Assembly: GCF_900110965.1 (NCBI RefSeq)
Contig: NZ_FOFO01000001.1
Span: forward strand, 124,001-188,000
Length of the DNA: 64,000 nucleotides
Direction of reading: 5' to 3'
Source of the DNA: Ectothiorhodospira magna
GTDB lineage: Bacteria; Pseudomonadota; Gammaproteobacteria; Ectothiorhodospirales; Ectothiorhodospiraceae
Shown here: piece by piece, positions 8,648 through 17,688 of the stretch
Position numbering within the stretch: the first letter of the stretch is position 1
Layout of the letters: each line of letters starts with the position of its first letter
The notes under the pieces: model-generated
Told to the model about the DNA's origin: nothing
Seen by the model: only the letters and a program-made list of their open reading frames with translations
Database searches by the model: none
Position numbers and translations under genes: made by a program

Positions 8648-9898
8648 CTAGCTCAGGGCGGCCCGGATGATGAAGAAGAAAATGATGGACAACAAGGCGC
8701 CCGCCGGCAGGGTGATGACCCAGGACATGAAAATGGCCCGCACCACGCCCAGGTTAATGGCGGCGATGCCCCGGGCCAGACCCACCCCCAGGATTGCCCC
8801 CACCAGGGTGTGGGTGGTGGAGATGGGCAGTCCGGTGCCGGAGGCCAGCACCACGGTCATGGCCGCCGCCAGGGTGGCGGCAAAGCCACGGCTGGGGGTG
8901 AGCTGGGTGATGCCCGTACCCACGGTGGCAATCACCCGATGGCCATACGTCACCAGCCCCAGCACAATACCAAACCCACCCAGCAGAAGAATCCATACCG
9001 GCATGGCCGTCTGTACCGATACCTCGCCGGTCTGCACCACGCTGATCACCGCCGCCAGCGGCCCCACCGCGTTGGCCACATCATTGGAACCATGGGCAAA
9101 GGCCATGGCGCAGGCGGTCACCAGCATCAGGACACCGAAGACCTTTTCCACGTTGCTGAAATGAAAATCCCGATCATCGGCAGGATCGAACCGCAAGCGC
9201 CGGATGGCCACCACCCCCAAGGCGGACACCATCAGGCCAATAATAGCGGCAATGCCATAGCTCTGGGCCGTGGAAAGATCCATGCCCAGATGGGTCAGCC
9301 CCTTGAGCAGGGTGATAAGGGCGGTGAAGAAGGCGGCAAGGAAAATGTAGTAGGGAACGTAGCGCTTGGCATTCTCCAGAGGATTGGGGGTGTCCAGAAT
9401 CAGCACCTGAACACTGCGGAAGAGGACGAAGGCCACCACCCCCGATAAGGCCGGTGACAGCACCCAGCTGATGGCGATGGCCCCCACCTTGCCCCATTGT
9501 ACTGCTTCCATGCCGATGGCCACGATGGCAAAACCGATGATGGCACCGACGATGGAATGGGTGGTGGATACTGGCCAGCCGAAGATGGAAGCCACCAGCA
9601 GCCAGGTGCCCGCCGCCAGCAAGGACGCCAGCATGCCAAACACCAGGATTTCCGGAGTCCCCGAGAGCAGGTTGGCATCCAGCATCCCCGAGCGGATGGT
9701 CTGGGTCACCGCCCCACCTGCCAGCCAGGCACCGGCAAACTCAAAGATGGCGGCAATAATCACCGCCTGTTTGATGGTCAAGGCCCGGGACCCCACTGAG
9801 GTACCCATGGCATTGGCTACGTCGTTTGCACCGATGCCCCAGGCCATAAAAAAGCCAAACAGGCACGCCAGGACGATAAGCAGCGTCGCGTATTCCAT
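8648..9898 (-). CDS. pit: Low-affinity inorganic phosphate transporter, Pit family
   Basis: The 416-residue, strongly hydrophobic protein carries the two inverted PiT signatures GANDVANAMGTSVGSRALT near the N-terminus and AHGSNDVANAVGPLAAV in the middle, and about ten membrane segments. PiT proteins move metal-phosphate with protons or sodium. It is followed 34 bases downstream by sixA and preceded 25 bases upstream by a TIGR00153/DUF47 accessory gene, the usual partner of this Pit subclass. E. coli PitA is longer, at about 500 residues; this is the shorter type common beside DUF47 genes. Confidence 0.93.
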   Translation of the reverse strand: MEYATLLIVLACLFGFFMAWGIGANDVANAMGTSVGSRALTIKQAVIIAAIFEFAGAWLAGGAVTQTIRSGMLDANLLSGTPEILVFGMLASLLAAGTWLLVASIFGWPVSTTHSIVGAIIGFAIVAIGMEAVQWGKVGAIAISWVLSPALSGVVAFVLFRSVQVLILDTPNPLENAKRYVPYYIFLAAFFTALITLLKGLTHLGMDLSTAQSYGIAAIIGLMVSALGVVAIRRLRFDPADDRDFHFSNVEKVFGVLMLVTACAMAFAHGSNDVANAVGPLAAVISVVQTGEVSVQTAMPVWILLLGGFGIVLGLVTYGHRVIATVGTGITQLTPSRGFAATLAAAMTVVLASGTGLPISTTHTLVGAILGVGLARGIAAINLGVVRAIFMSWVITLPAGALLSIIFFFIIRAALS

Positions 9899-9923
9899 AG
9901 GATTGTCAGTTCAGGTCTGTGGA

Positions 9924-10604
9924 TCAGTGGGCCAGCATGAGTCGCAAACGACTGCCAACCCGTTGGGACAGATTGGCCAGGTCGCCGATTTCGTCAATGA
10001 TCCGGTACATGAAGATCACATCCACCGGCGGCAATGTTCGTTCCATGGCAAAGAGTTCGGCACGCACCTTCACCTGAATCCGGTCGGTATCGTGCTCGAT
10101 GGCATCCAGTTCGTTGAGCAGGGATTCCATGACATCCACTTCATGGCCCCGAAATCCGGTTTCCACCAGATCTTCCAGTTCATGCACTGCCCGCGAGGCC
10201 TGAGTGGTGGCCTCGGTGCAGCGGGTGATGAAGTCATGCAGCAGGGGATGCAGCACATCGGGAAAAAGCATGCGCCGCCCCAGGATCAGGCCGGCGATAT
10301 CCTTGGTGGTATTGGCAATGCCGTCCTGGATGGTGAGGGCTTCCAGCACATCCCGACGGGACATGGCCAGCATCATGCCCTTGGGCAGATGTCGGCGCAG
10401 ATCCTTTTTGAGCAGGTCCGCCTCGTGCTCCAGTTCGGCGATACGATTGCGCCGGGCTTCGGCCTGCGCCCAGTCCTGGGCAAACACTGCCGCCATGAAA
10501 CCGGGCAGCTCCGCCACGCAGGTCTGCACCTTTTCCGCGTGCAGTTGCAGGGGGCGGACCGGCGACTTTCCGAACAGATCGAAGAAATAGCTTTTTGGAG
10601 GCAT
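9924..10604 (-). CDS. DUF47/TIGR00153 PhoU-like Pit accessory protein
   Basis: The 226-residue, helix-rich protein begins MPPKSYFFDLFGKSP and contains the family-typical region TIQDGIANTTKDIAGLILGRR and a C-terminal YRIIDEIGDLANLSQRVGSRL. The family is related to PhoU and is found next to Pit transporters, where it is thought to control phosphate uptake. The start at 10604 matches family length. An in-frame upstream extension of 24 residues would overlap a possible Pho box and is less likely. It is the first gene of the accessory-pit-sixA group. Confidence 0.9.
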   Translation of the reverse strand: MPPKSYFFDLFGKSPVRPLQLHAEKVQTCVAELPGFMAAVFAQDWAQAEARRNRIAELEHEADLLKKDLRRHLPKGMMLAMSRRDVLEALTIQDGIANTTKDIAGLILGRRMLFPDVLHPLLHDFITRCTEATTQASRAVHELEDLVETGFRGHEVDVMESLLNELDAIEHDTDRIQVKVRAELFAMERTLPPVDVIFMYRIIDEIGDLANLSQRVGSRLRLMLAH

Positions 10605-10633
10605 GGGGTGACCAGACCTGGAAAACAGCGATT

Positions 10634-10651
10634 GTAACGGAATTATGACGC
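10634..10651 (-). promoter_or_regulatory. Possible Pho box upstream of the Pit group
   Basis: On the minus strand GCGTCAT and CCGTTAC are separated by four bases, the arrangement of the two seven-base half-sites of a PhoB site (CTGTCAT-N4-CTGTCAT). The match is five and four of seven positions, so this is weak. Its position 30-50 bases before the accessory gene is reasonable. Confidence 0.35.
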
Positions 10652-10698
10652 CGGACGGGAGCTTCAGATCCCGCATTCACATCGCTGTCATGAAATAT

Positions 10699-12066
10699 TC
10701 ACATTGATTCGTACGATACCTCCTTGGCCCCCTCTGCCCGGGCGGCCTCACTGCCGCGCCGCACGATCCGATCAGGCCCGAAATGACAGCTGAAGGTGCT
10801 TCCCTCCCCCGGCGTGCTCTCGATCTGCAACCGGGCGCCGTGACGCTGCAGCACATGCTTGACGATGGCCAGACCCAGCCCGGTGCCGCCACTGTTGCGG
10901 CTGCGGTCCGAATCCACCCGGTAGAAACGCTCCGTCAGACGATGGACATGCTGGGGTGGGATGCCAATACCCGTATCCCGAACCTGGAAGTGAGCACCCT
11001 GATCGTCTTCGTGCCAGTGCACGGTAATGGTGCCACCATCGGGCGTATAGTGGATGGCATTGGTCACCAAATTGGAAAAGGCACTGTGCAACTCCGTATT
11101 GGCCCCCCGCAACCAGAGCCCCTCGTCCAACGCCAGGGTCAGATGCTGCCCCCGCTCCCCGATGAGCATGCGCGCCTCTTCCTCGATGCCGTGAATCAGG
11201 GCGGGCACGCTCACCGGTGACTGCCCCATGGCCGCGGTGTCACGGGTCTCCAGTCGGGACAGGGTCAGCAAATCCTCGATGATGCGCCGCATGCGAACCG
11301 ACTGGGACTCCATGGATCGCAGGGAGCGCCGGATCTCCGGCTCCAGTGTATCCTCATCCGCCAGCGCTTCCAGATAACCGGCGATGACCGTCAGGGGCGT
11401 GCGCAATTCATGGGAGACGTTGGCGACAAAATCACGCCGCATGGATTCGAGCATGTGCAGACGGGTGACATCCCGCACCGACAGCAGGAACTGCTTGTCG
11501 CCGTAGGGCACGATGCGGGCGGAGAGCATGACCCGCTCGTCGGGGCCACGGGGAAACTCCACCGCGTCGCTGTAATCGCCGGAGTACATGTAGCGGACAA
11601 ACTCGGGATGACGCAGCAAATTCGTGACACGCCGCCCGATGTCCCTGGGGGACTCCAGTTCCAGCAAGCTGATGGCGGCGCCGTTGAACCATTCAATGTC
11701 AAAGCGGCTACCCAGGATCACCGTGGCATCCGGCATGGCGGCACTGGATTCGTGAAAGCGGTTGAGCAGCTTGGCGATTTTTTTCTTGCGCCGCCGGTTG
11801 CGCTGGTAAAGCCGGTACTGCTCGTAAATCAGATCCCCCCAGACCCCGCTGGCATGGGGCGGCTCGGATCGCTTGCCCACCTGGATCCAGCGATGAAAAC
11901 GGTATAACTGACGCAACTGCCAGCCCGTATAGGCGGACAAGGCGAGCACCAGCATCCAGGCCAGATGACCGAACAGGGCACCCAGCACCAGGCCGGCAAG
12001 GATGAAACCGGACAGGCGCCAGAATTCCACCTTCCAGGGACTGCCTGAACGGGAATCCAGGAGCAT
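10699..12066 (-). CDS. phoR: Phosphate regulon sensor histidine kinase PhoR
   Basis: The 455-residue kinase has two N-terminal hydrophobic segments (about 18-50), a basic linker rich in Arg/Lys (90-97), a PAS-like domain (about 105-205) and a kinase core. The phosphorylated histidine is His219 in FVANVSHELRTPLTVIAG. The N box (LVTNAIHYTPDGG) and G boxes (DTGIGI, GGTGLGLAIVKH) are intact. This is the PhoR architecture, with no large periplasmic sensor. phoB lies 5 bases upstream in the same operon, and the Pit group follows downstream. Confidence 0.96.
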   Translation of the reverse strand: MLLDSRSGSPWKVEFWRLSGFILAGLVLGALFGHLAWMLVLALSAYTGWQLRQLYRFHRWIQVGKRSEPPHASGVWGDLIYEQYRLYQRNRRRKKKIAKLLNRFHESSAAMPDATVILGSRFDIEWFNGAAISLLELESPRDIGRRVTNLLRHPEFVRYMYSGDYSDAVEFPRGPDERVMLSARIVPYGDKQFLLSVRDVTRLHMLESMRRDFVANVSHELRTPLTVIAGYLEALADEDTLEPEIRRSLRSMESQSVRMRRIIEDLLTLSRLETRDTAAMGQSPVSVPALIHGIEEEARMLIGERGQHLTLALDEGLWLRGANTELHSAFSNLVTNAIHYTPDGGTITVHWHEDDQGAHFQVRDTGIGIPPQHVHRLTERFYRVDSDRSRNSGGTGLGLAIVKHVLQRHGARLQIESTPGEGSTFSCHFGPDRIVRRGSEAARAEGAKEVSYESM

Positions 12067-12071
12067 GGGGC

Positions 12072-12764
12072 CTACGCCTGCAGGGAAAAACGGTAGCCGG
12101 CGCCGCGCACCGTCTGCACGAAACGGTCGCAGCCGGACGGGGCCAGCACCTTGCGCAGGCGCAGGATATGCACATCCACAGTGCGCTCCTCCACATAGGT
12201 GTTCCGTCCCCAGACCCGGTCCAGCAACTGGGAACGGGAATAGACCCGCTCGGGATGGGTCATGAAGAAATGCAGCAGGCGAAATTCCGTCGGTCCCATC
12301 TCCAGAGCCGCGCCGTCCACGGTCACCCGGTGACTGGACGGGTCCAGGGTCAGGGTGTCCACGGTGATGGGTCTGGACTGTTCCTCCGGGATACTGCGCC
12401 GCAATACCGCCTTGATCCGGGCCACCAGTTCCCTGGGGGAAAAGGGCTTGGTGATGTAGTCGTCCACGCCGGCCTCCAGGGCACCCACCTTGTCATCCTC
12501 CTCGCCCCGGGCGGTGAGCATGATGATGGGCAACTCGGCGGTGTATTCTTCCCGCTTGAGACGTCGAGCCAGATCAATGCCGCTGGTGCCGGGCAGCATC
12601 CAGTCCACCACCACCAGATCTGGCAACCGCTCCGCCAACCGGGTATGGGCTTCGTTGGCATCACCGGCCTCCACCATGCAAAATCCGGCCCGTGACAGGG
12701 CAAAACCCACCATCTCGCGAATGGCCGGCTCATCCTCGACCAGCAATATGGTCTTTTCGGTCAT
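12072..12764 (-). CDS. phoB: Phosphate regulon response regulator PhoB
   Basis: The 230-residue OmpR/PhoB-type regulator has a receiver domain with the phosphoacceptor Asp54 in [12 protein letters not shown], the conserved LTARGEEDD and the Lys in [18 protein letters not shown] winged-helix DNA-binding domain follows ([29 protein letters not shown]). It is transcribed first, followed by phoR. A strong Pho box lies about 50 bases upstream of its start, which implies autoregulation. Confidence 0.97.
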   Translation of the reverse strand: MTEKTILLVEDEPAIREMVGFALSRAGFCMVEAGDANEAHTRLAERLPDLVVVDWMLPGTSGIDLARRLKREEYTAELPIIMLTARGEEDDKVGALEAGVDDYITKPFSPRELVARIKAVLRRSIPEEQSRPITVDTLTLDPSSHRVTVDGAALEMGPTEFRLLHFFMTHPERVYSRSQLLDRVWGRNTYVEERTVDVHILRLRKVLAPSGCDRFVQTVRGAGYRFSLQA

Positions 12765-12796
12765 ATCTTTTCCTTCAGCCTGTCTTTGACGCGGCT

Positions 12797-12830
12797 ATTA
12801 CAACGAGAAATTATGACATGGCGGTGACAT
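12797..12830 (-). promoter_or_regulatory. Pho box and -10 of the phoBR promoter
   Basis: The minus strand reads ATGTCAC (12824-12830), four bases, then ATGTCAT (12813-12819). This matches the CTGTCAT-N4-CTGTCAT PhoB site at five and six of seven positions. Exactly ten bases further on is TGTAAT (12797-12802), a -10 element at the spacing of PhoB-activated promoters. The phoB start is 33 bases beyond it. The divergent Sel1 gene could also be affected. Confidence 0.8.
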
Positions 12831-12958
12831 TGCAATCACCGCGGCCATCGTCCGCCTTTTCGGGATGTCATGCCACAGACACATTGCAGGATTAAAGTAA
12901 AGCGGGAGCCTGGGGTTTTCATTCCGGCACAAAAAGACCAGACCCTCAAGAGAACGCC

Positions 12959-13789
12959 ATGCGTATCCTGCTTTTGACCCTGTTGCTGCTGTCGATCAGC
13001 GCCACTTCGGCAAATCCGGCACCAGCGGACCCCGAGACACAGGCCCATCAGTACCTGTCACAGAACCCGCCGGCTTATGACCAGGCCAAAATCCTGTTCA
13101 TGCAGGCCGCCAAGCAGGGTTCATCCACCGCCATGGCCTACCTGGGATGGCTGTTCGAACACGGTCACGGAACCACAGCCGACGGTGAGCAGGCGGTGTA
13201 CTGGTATGACCAGGCCGCCCAGGCCGGCGCCCTGCCCTATGCCATGCATCTGGGCTGGCTCTATCTCAGGGGGGAAGTGGTGCCAAGGGATCGGGAGACC
13301 TCGGAACACTGGTTCTGGTATGCCATCGACCGGGGACATGCACCCGCCCGGGTGGCGCTGGCCTCCATCTGGATTGCCGATGCCCTCGGAGGACGGGATC
13401 CGGACCTGGCCCTGGCGGCAGAGGCCCTGCTGTTACCGGCCATGGAGGCCGGTGAAGTGCTGGCCCTGTATTTCCTGGCCCGACTCTATATCGAGGGCAT
13501 CGGCAGCGTGACGGCGGATGACGACAAGGCCCTCCACTACACCCGCGAGGGTGCCCAACAGGGACATCCCCGCATGCAGGCCTGGCTGGCCATGATGCAT
13601 GCACAGGGTCGGGGCGTGAGGGTCGATCCCGTGGCGGCCATCCAGTGGTCCAATCTGGCGGCGGCCGGGGGGGATGAACTGGGGCTGGAATTGCGCCGGG
13701 CGCTGGAATCCCAGGCCACGCCGGAACAGATCCAGGAGGGCCGGGGCCGGGCGGTGACCTGGGCCCTGTCCCAGGAACAGCCGGATTGA
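12959..13789 (+). CDS. Exported Sel1-repeat (tetratricopeptide-like) protein
   Basis: The 276-residue protein opens with a signal peptide (hydrophobic core LLLTLLLLSISATSANPA). At least five Sel1-like helical repeats follow, recognisable as AMAYLGWLFEHGHG, YAMHLGWLYLRGEV, ARVALASIWIAD, ALYFLARLYIEGIG and MQAWLAMMHAQGRGV, each with the -A-x3-G/A spacing. Such repeats bind proteins in the periplasm or outer envelope. The precise partner cannot be deduced. It is divergent from phoB across a Pho box and precedes the parA-like gene by about 95 bases. Confidence 0.85.
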   Translation: MRILLLTLLLLSISATSANPAPADPETQAHQYLSQNPPAYDQAKILFMQAAKQGSSTAMAYLGWLFEHGHGTTADGEQAVYWYDQAAQAGALPYAMHLGWLYLRGEVVPRDRETSEHWFWYAIDRGHAPARVALASIWIADALGGRDPDLALAAEALLLPAMEAGEVLALYFLARLYIEGIGSVTADDDKALHYTREGAQQGHPRMQAWLAMMHAQGRGVRVDPVAAIQWSNLAAAGGDELGLELRRALESQATPEQIQEGRGRAVTWALSQEQPD

Positions 13790-13884
13790 CGGTCCTCGAC
13801 CCAAGAGGCACCTTTGTCTAAACTGCCCCACCAACTGAGGCATGGACACCCTGTCCGTGCGCCATTTTGGTTGGGAGCAGTCAG

Positions 13885-14667
13885 ATGAGACGCGTGATCT
13901 TCAATCAGAAAGGGGGTGTGGGCAAGTCCACCATCACCTGCAACCTGGCGGCCATCAGCGCCAGTCACGGCCTGCGGACCCTGGTCATCGACCTGGACCC
14001 CCAGGGCAATTCCAGCCACTACCTGATGGGACAGGCCGCCGATACCTGCCAGCACACCATGGCGGACTTCTTTGCCTCCACCCTGGGCCTGATGCGGCTC
14101 ACCGGACGCACCGCCTCCCTGGCCTCGTTCGTCAGCCCCACCCCGTTTGAGCACCTGAGCATCCTGCCCGCCAACCGGGAACTGGAAAACCTGCAAACCA
14201 AGCTGGAGTCCCGCTACAAGATCTACAAGCTGCGCGATGCCCTGGACGCCATCGCCGGGGACTATGACTGTGTTTACATGGATACCCCGCCGGCACTGAA
14301 CTTCTTTACCCGTTCCGCCCTGATCGCCTCGGAACGCTGCCTGATTCCCTTCGACTGCGACGATTTTTCCCGTCGCGCCCTGTACGAGCTACTGGACAAT
14401 GTGCGGGAAATCCAGGAGGACCACAACCAGAAGCTGCAGGTGGAGGGCATCATTGTCAATCAGTTTCAGGCGGGGGCCAAATTGCCCCGCACCCTGGTGA
14501 ATGAATTGATCCGGGAACATCTGCCGGTACTGGCTACCCATCTGTCAACCTCGGTGAAAATCCGCGAATCCCACCAGCATGCCTGTCCCCTGATCCATCT
14601 GGCGCCCAATCACAAGCTGACCGCCGAGTATCAGGCCCTGTACCGACTGCTCAACGGCCATACCTGA
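13885..14667 (+). CDS. ParA/MinD-type P-loop ATPase (orphan)
   Basis: The 260-residue protein begins [21 protein letters not shown], a deviant Walker A with the signature lysine of ParA ATPases. [11 protein letters not shown] (Walker A') and [20 protein letters not shown] (Walker B) follow. Such ATPases position cargo such as plasmids, chemoreceptors or flagella. No parB-like or obvious cargo gene is adjacent. The start at 13885 uses TTGGGAG as ribosome binding site; a TTG six codons earlier overlaps that site. The short length and lack of an N-terminal DNA-binding domain resemble chromosomal orphan ParA proteins. Confidence 0.88.
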   Translation: MRRVIFNQKGGVGKSTITCNLAAISASHGLRTLVIDLDPQGNSSHYLMGQAADTCQHTMADFFASTLGLMRLTGRTASLASFVSPTPFEHLSILPANRELENLQTKLESRYKIYKLRDALDAIAGDYDCVYMDTPPALNFFTRSALIASERCLIPFDCDDFSRRALYELLDNVREIQEDHNQKLQVEGIIVNQFQAGAKLPRTLVNELIREHLPVLATHLSTSVKIRESHQHACPLIHLAPNHKLTAEYQALYRLLNGHT

Positions 14668-14680
14668 ACACGGGTGTGGA

Positions 14681-14929
14681 TTATTTGCGGGATTCCTTCA
14701 GGAAGAAGGCCCCCAGGCCAATGAAGATGCCGCCCACCACCAGGGCGGCGGTTCCACCGATACCCTGACCTTCCCCAACGGTCAGGCGGCTGACCCAGAT
14801 TTCGCCACCCACCAGACTGAACACACCCACGGCTATGAGCAGCAAACCCACCAGAACCAGCCCCATGTCGGTCTTTTTCCGGTGACCCGGCTGTGATGCC
14901 CCACGGCGGCGTTTGAAAGAAGAGGGCAT
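14681..14929 (-). CDS. Small membrane protein, function unknown
   Basis: The 82-residue product has a basic N-terminus (KRRRGASQPGHRKK) and two hydrophobic segments, about residues 23-42 and 59-76, separated by a short loop. This suggests a small inner-membrane protein with both ends inside. It begins seven bases after the tautomerase stop, so the two are probably cotranscribed. An alternative ATG at 14866 would remove the basic leader. I do not recognise a family. Confidence 0.6.
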   Translation of the reverse strand: MPSSFKRRRGASQPGHRKKTDMGLVLVGLLLIAVGVFSLVGGEIWVSRLTVGEGQGIGGTAALVVGGIFIGLGAFFLKESRK

Positions 14930-14936
14930 AATCCGT

Positions 14937-15137
14937 TCAACCCTGCTGTCGGAGCACGGTCACGGTCTCGCCGCCGATGCCCCAGTTGTCGGTATCCACT
15001 TCATCGATGACCACCACCGTGGTCCTGGGGTTCTTGCCCAGCACATCCACCAGCAATTGGGTGGTGCCGCGGATCAACTCGGCCTTTTGCTCCGGGGTGG
15101 CCCCTTCACGGGTAATCTTGATATTGACGTAGGGCAT
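14937..15137 (-). CDS. 4-oxalocrotonate tautomerase family protein
   Basis: The 66-residue protein starts MPYVNIKITREGATPEQKAE. After loss of the initiator Met, the catalytic N-terminal proline of the tautomerase superfamily is exposed. The TTVVVIDEVDTDNWGIGGE region matches the C-terminal half of small 4-OT subunits, including the conserved Trp of the active site. These form hexamers that interconvert enol and keto acids. No aromatic catabolism genes lie nearby, so the substrate is unknown. Confidence 0.88.
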   Translation of the reverse strand: MPYVNIKITREGATPEQKAELIRGTTQLLVDVLGKNPRTTVVVIDEVDTDNWGIGGETVTVLRQQG

Positions 15138-15296
15138 GGGCTGGACTCCGCTGTGTGATGAACCAAACGCCGGTCACCGGCGAGGATACCGGCATCAAGG
15201 CCATGATGCCAACGGCGGACTGCTCTGGCCAGCGCCACCGGGTCCGGGTATGGTGACAGGAAGACCCCTTTTTTCATTCAGACGGAGGACGTCATT

Positions 15297-15482
15297 GTGG
15301 GTATTGAAGTGTCTGGTCTTTTGAGTCTGATCCTGCTGATCGCCATCATCTGGGCCATCGTGAGCACCATTCAGAGCCGGGCGGACACCGGAGCCAAGGT
15401 GCTCTGGATCGTCCTGTTGCTGCTGTTGCCGGTGCTCGGCTTTATCTTGTGGCTGCTGCTGGGACCCAAAGCAGGGCGCTAA
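15297..15482 (+). CDS. Small PLDc_N-type membrane protein
   Basis: The 61-residue protein has two hydrophobic helices (about 6-26 and 35-55) with the pattern [29 protein letters not shown]. This is typical of the phospholipase-D N-terminal domain seen alone or in cardiolipin synthases. The start is GTG with GGAGG eight bases upstream. Its TAA stop overlaps the TAG stop of the convergent ygiQ gene. Function unknown. Confidence 0.75.
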   Translation: MGIEVSGLLSLILLIAIIWAIVSTIQSRADTGAKVLWIVLLLLLPVLGFILWLLLGPKAGR

Positions 15483-17632
15483 CGACGCTTGCGGGTACGG
15501 GATCCGGCCACCGTGCCACGATGGGGCGCCGGACCGCGGGGATGTTTGCGCCGATGCCCCTCTCCCGTGGTGCCGGTGCCCGCCGGCTGGAACCGGGGCA
15601 CCAGATGGCGCTTGCCATTGCCAATCAGATCGGCCCGCCCCATGCGCTGCAGGGCCTCCCGCAACAGCGGCCAGTTTTCAGGGTCGTGGTAGCGCAAAAA
15701 TGCCTTGTGCAACCGACGCTGACGCAATCCCTTGGCGGTAAACACCCGTTCGGTGCTCCGGGTTACCGGCTTGAGCGGGTCTCGCTCGGCGTGATACATG
15801 GCGGTGGCCAGAGCCATGGGGCCAGGCAGAAACGCCTGGACCTGATCCAGACGAAAACCGTTATGCTTGAGCCACAGGGCCAGATGCACCATGTCCTCAT
15901 CGGTGGTGCCCGGATGGGCGGCGATGAAATACGGCACCAGATACTGTTCCTTGCCCGCCTCCCGGCTAAAACGCTCGAACAGTTCCCGAAACCGCTCGTA
16001 GACCTCGATGCCCGGCTTCATCATCCGTGACAGGGGGCCGGGCTGGGTATGCTCCGGGGCGATCTTCAGATACCCGCCCACATGGTGGGTGACCAGTTCG
16101 CGGATGTATTCCTTCGATGCCAGGGCCAGGTCGTAACGCAACCCCGAGGCGATCAGCACCTTCTTCACGCCAGGACGCTGGCGGATACGGCGATACAGCC
16201 GGATCAGCGGCCCGTGGTCCGTATTCAGATTGCGGCAGATGCGGGGATGCACGCAGGACAGACGGCGGCAATGGGCTTCGATGGCCTTGTCCTTGCATCC
16301 GAGCTGGTACATGTTGGCCGTCGGCCCGCCCAGATCCGAGATGATCCCGGTGAATCCCTCCACCTTGTCCCGGATCTCGTCCACTTCCCGTTCGATGGAG
16401 TCCTCGGAACGGGACTGGATGATGCGCCCCTCATGTTCGGTGATGGAACAGAAGGTACAGCCGCCGAAGCAGCCACGCATGATGTTCACCGAGAACCGGA
16501 TCATTTCCCAGGCCGGGATGCGCGCCCTCCCATAGGCGGGATGGGGGGCGCGGGCAAAGGGCAGGTCAAACAGCTGATCCAGCTCAATGGTGCTCAGGGG
16601 AATCGGCGGCGGATTGATCCACAGGTCCTTGTCCCCATGTCCCTGCACCAAGGCACGGGCATTGCCCGGATTGGTTTCCAGATGGATCAGGCGCGAGGCG
16701 TGGGCATAGAGCACCGGGTCATCCTGCACCGTGTCGCAGTCGGGCAGGCGGATGACGGTCCGTTCCCGGGGGTGGGCCGTCAGGGCACGCCGCTGGACCC
16801 GAATCACCTGGGCACCCGCGGCCTTGCCCCAGGCCACGGCCTGCCCTGGGCCGCACTGCTCCGGAATCTCCTCGCAGTAAGGGTCCCGATGTCGCTGCAC
16901 CGGCCCGGGCCGGTCCACCAGGGTGGAGTCCAGCACATGCCAGTCTCCCGGTGGAGTATCCAGCAAGAAGGCGGTACCGCGCAGATCCTTCATGTCCCTG
17001 GGGTGTTCCCCCCTGGCGATACGATGGGCCGCCTCCACCAGGGCACGCTCCCCGTTGCCGTAGATGAGCAGATCGGCCCGGGAGTCCAGCAATACGGAGC
17101 GGCGGACCTTGTCGGACCAGTAATCATAATGGGCCACCCGTCGCAGACTGGCCTCGATCCCGCCAATGATCACGGGCACATCCCGAAAAGCCTCCCGCAC
17201 CCGCTGGCTGTAAACGATCACCGCCCGGTCTGGCCGTCGGCCACCCTCATCGTCGGGGCTGTAGGCATCGTTGCTGCGCAGGCGGCGGTCGGCGGTATAG
17301 CGGTTCACCATGGAATCCATGTTGCCCGCGGTCACGCCGAAGAACAGATTGGGCCGGCCCAGGGCCTGAAAAGGCTCAGAGGAACGCCAATCAGGCTGGG
17401 CAATCACCCCCACCCGGAAACCCTGGGCCTCCAGCAGGCGACCGATGATGGCCACCCCGAAACTGGGATGATCGATATAGGCATCACCGGTCACCAGAAT
17501 CACATCACAGCTGTCCCAGCCCAGCTGATCCATCTCGTGCCGGGACATGGGCAGGAAGGGCGCCACGCCAAAGCGAACCGCCCAATAGGGGCGGTAGGAA
17601 AAAAGAGGCCTGAAGATGGCGCTGGAATTCAT
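15479..17632 (-). CDS. YgiQ family radical SAM protein
   Basis: The 717-residue protein has an N-terminal region characteristic of YgiQ ([35 protein letters not shown]) and a radical SAM core with the CxxxCxxC cluster motif in [19 protein letters not shown] near residue 384. [13 protein letters not shown] segment follows. The reaction is not known; radical SAM chemistry at a [4Fe-4S] cluster is expected. It is a stand-alone gene downstream of tex, separated by a hairpin. The length fits the family. Confidence 0.92.
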   Translation of the reverse strand: MNSSAIFRPLFSYRPYWAVRFGVAPFLPMSRHEMDQLGWDSCDVILVTGDAYIDHPSFGVAIIGRLLEAQGFRVGVIAQPDWRSSEPFQALGRPNLFFGVTAGNMDSMVNRYTADRRLRSNDAYSPDDEGGRRPDRAVIVYSQRVREAFRDVPVIIGGIEASLRRVAHYDYWSDKVRRSVLLDSRADLLIYGNGERALVEAAHRIARGEHPRDMKDLRGTAFLLDTPPGDWHVLDSTLVDRPGPVQRHRDPYCEEIPEQCGPGQAVAWGKAAGAQVIRVQRRALTAHPRERTVIRLPDCDTVQDDPVLYAHASRLIHLETNPGNARALVQGHGDKDLWINPPPIPLSTIELDQLFDLPFARAPHPAYGRARIPAWEMIRFSVNIMRGCFGGCTFCSITEHEGRIIQSRSEDSIEREVDEIRDKVEGFTGIISDLGGPTANMYQLGCKDKAIEAHCRRLSCVHPRICRNLNTDHGPLIRLYRRIRQRPGVKKVLIASGLRYDLALASKEYIRELVTHHVGGYLKIAPEHTQPGPLSRMMKPGIEVYERFRELFERFSREAGKEQYLVPYFIAAHPGTTDEDMVHLALWLKHNGFRLDQVQAFLPGPMALATAMYHAERDPLKPVTRSTERVFTAKGLRQRRLHKAFLRYHDPENWPLLREALQRMGRADLIGNGKRHLVPRFQPAGTGTTGEGHRRKHPRGPAPHRGTVAGSRTRKRR

Positions 17633-17650
17633 GGAACATCCGCAAGGAAA

Positions 17651-17670
17651 CCCGCGATTTCAATCGCGGG
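17651..17670 (-). terminator. Hairpin between tex and ygiQ
   Basis: CCCGCGAT (17651-17658) pairs perfectly with ATCGCGGG (17663-17670) across a four-base loop. On the minus strand it is followed by TTTCCTT, a weak U tract. It lies just after the tex stop, so it may partly terminate tex transcription. Confidence 0.5.
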
Positions 17671-17688
17671 CAGTGTTGGGGCAGCGGC

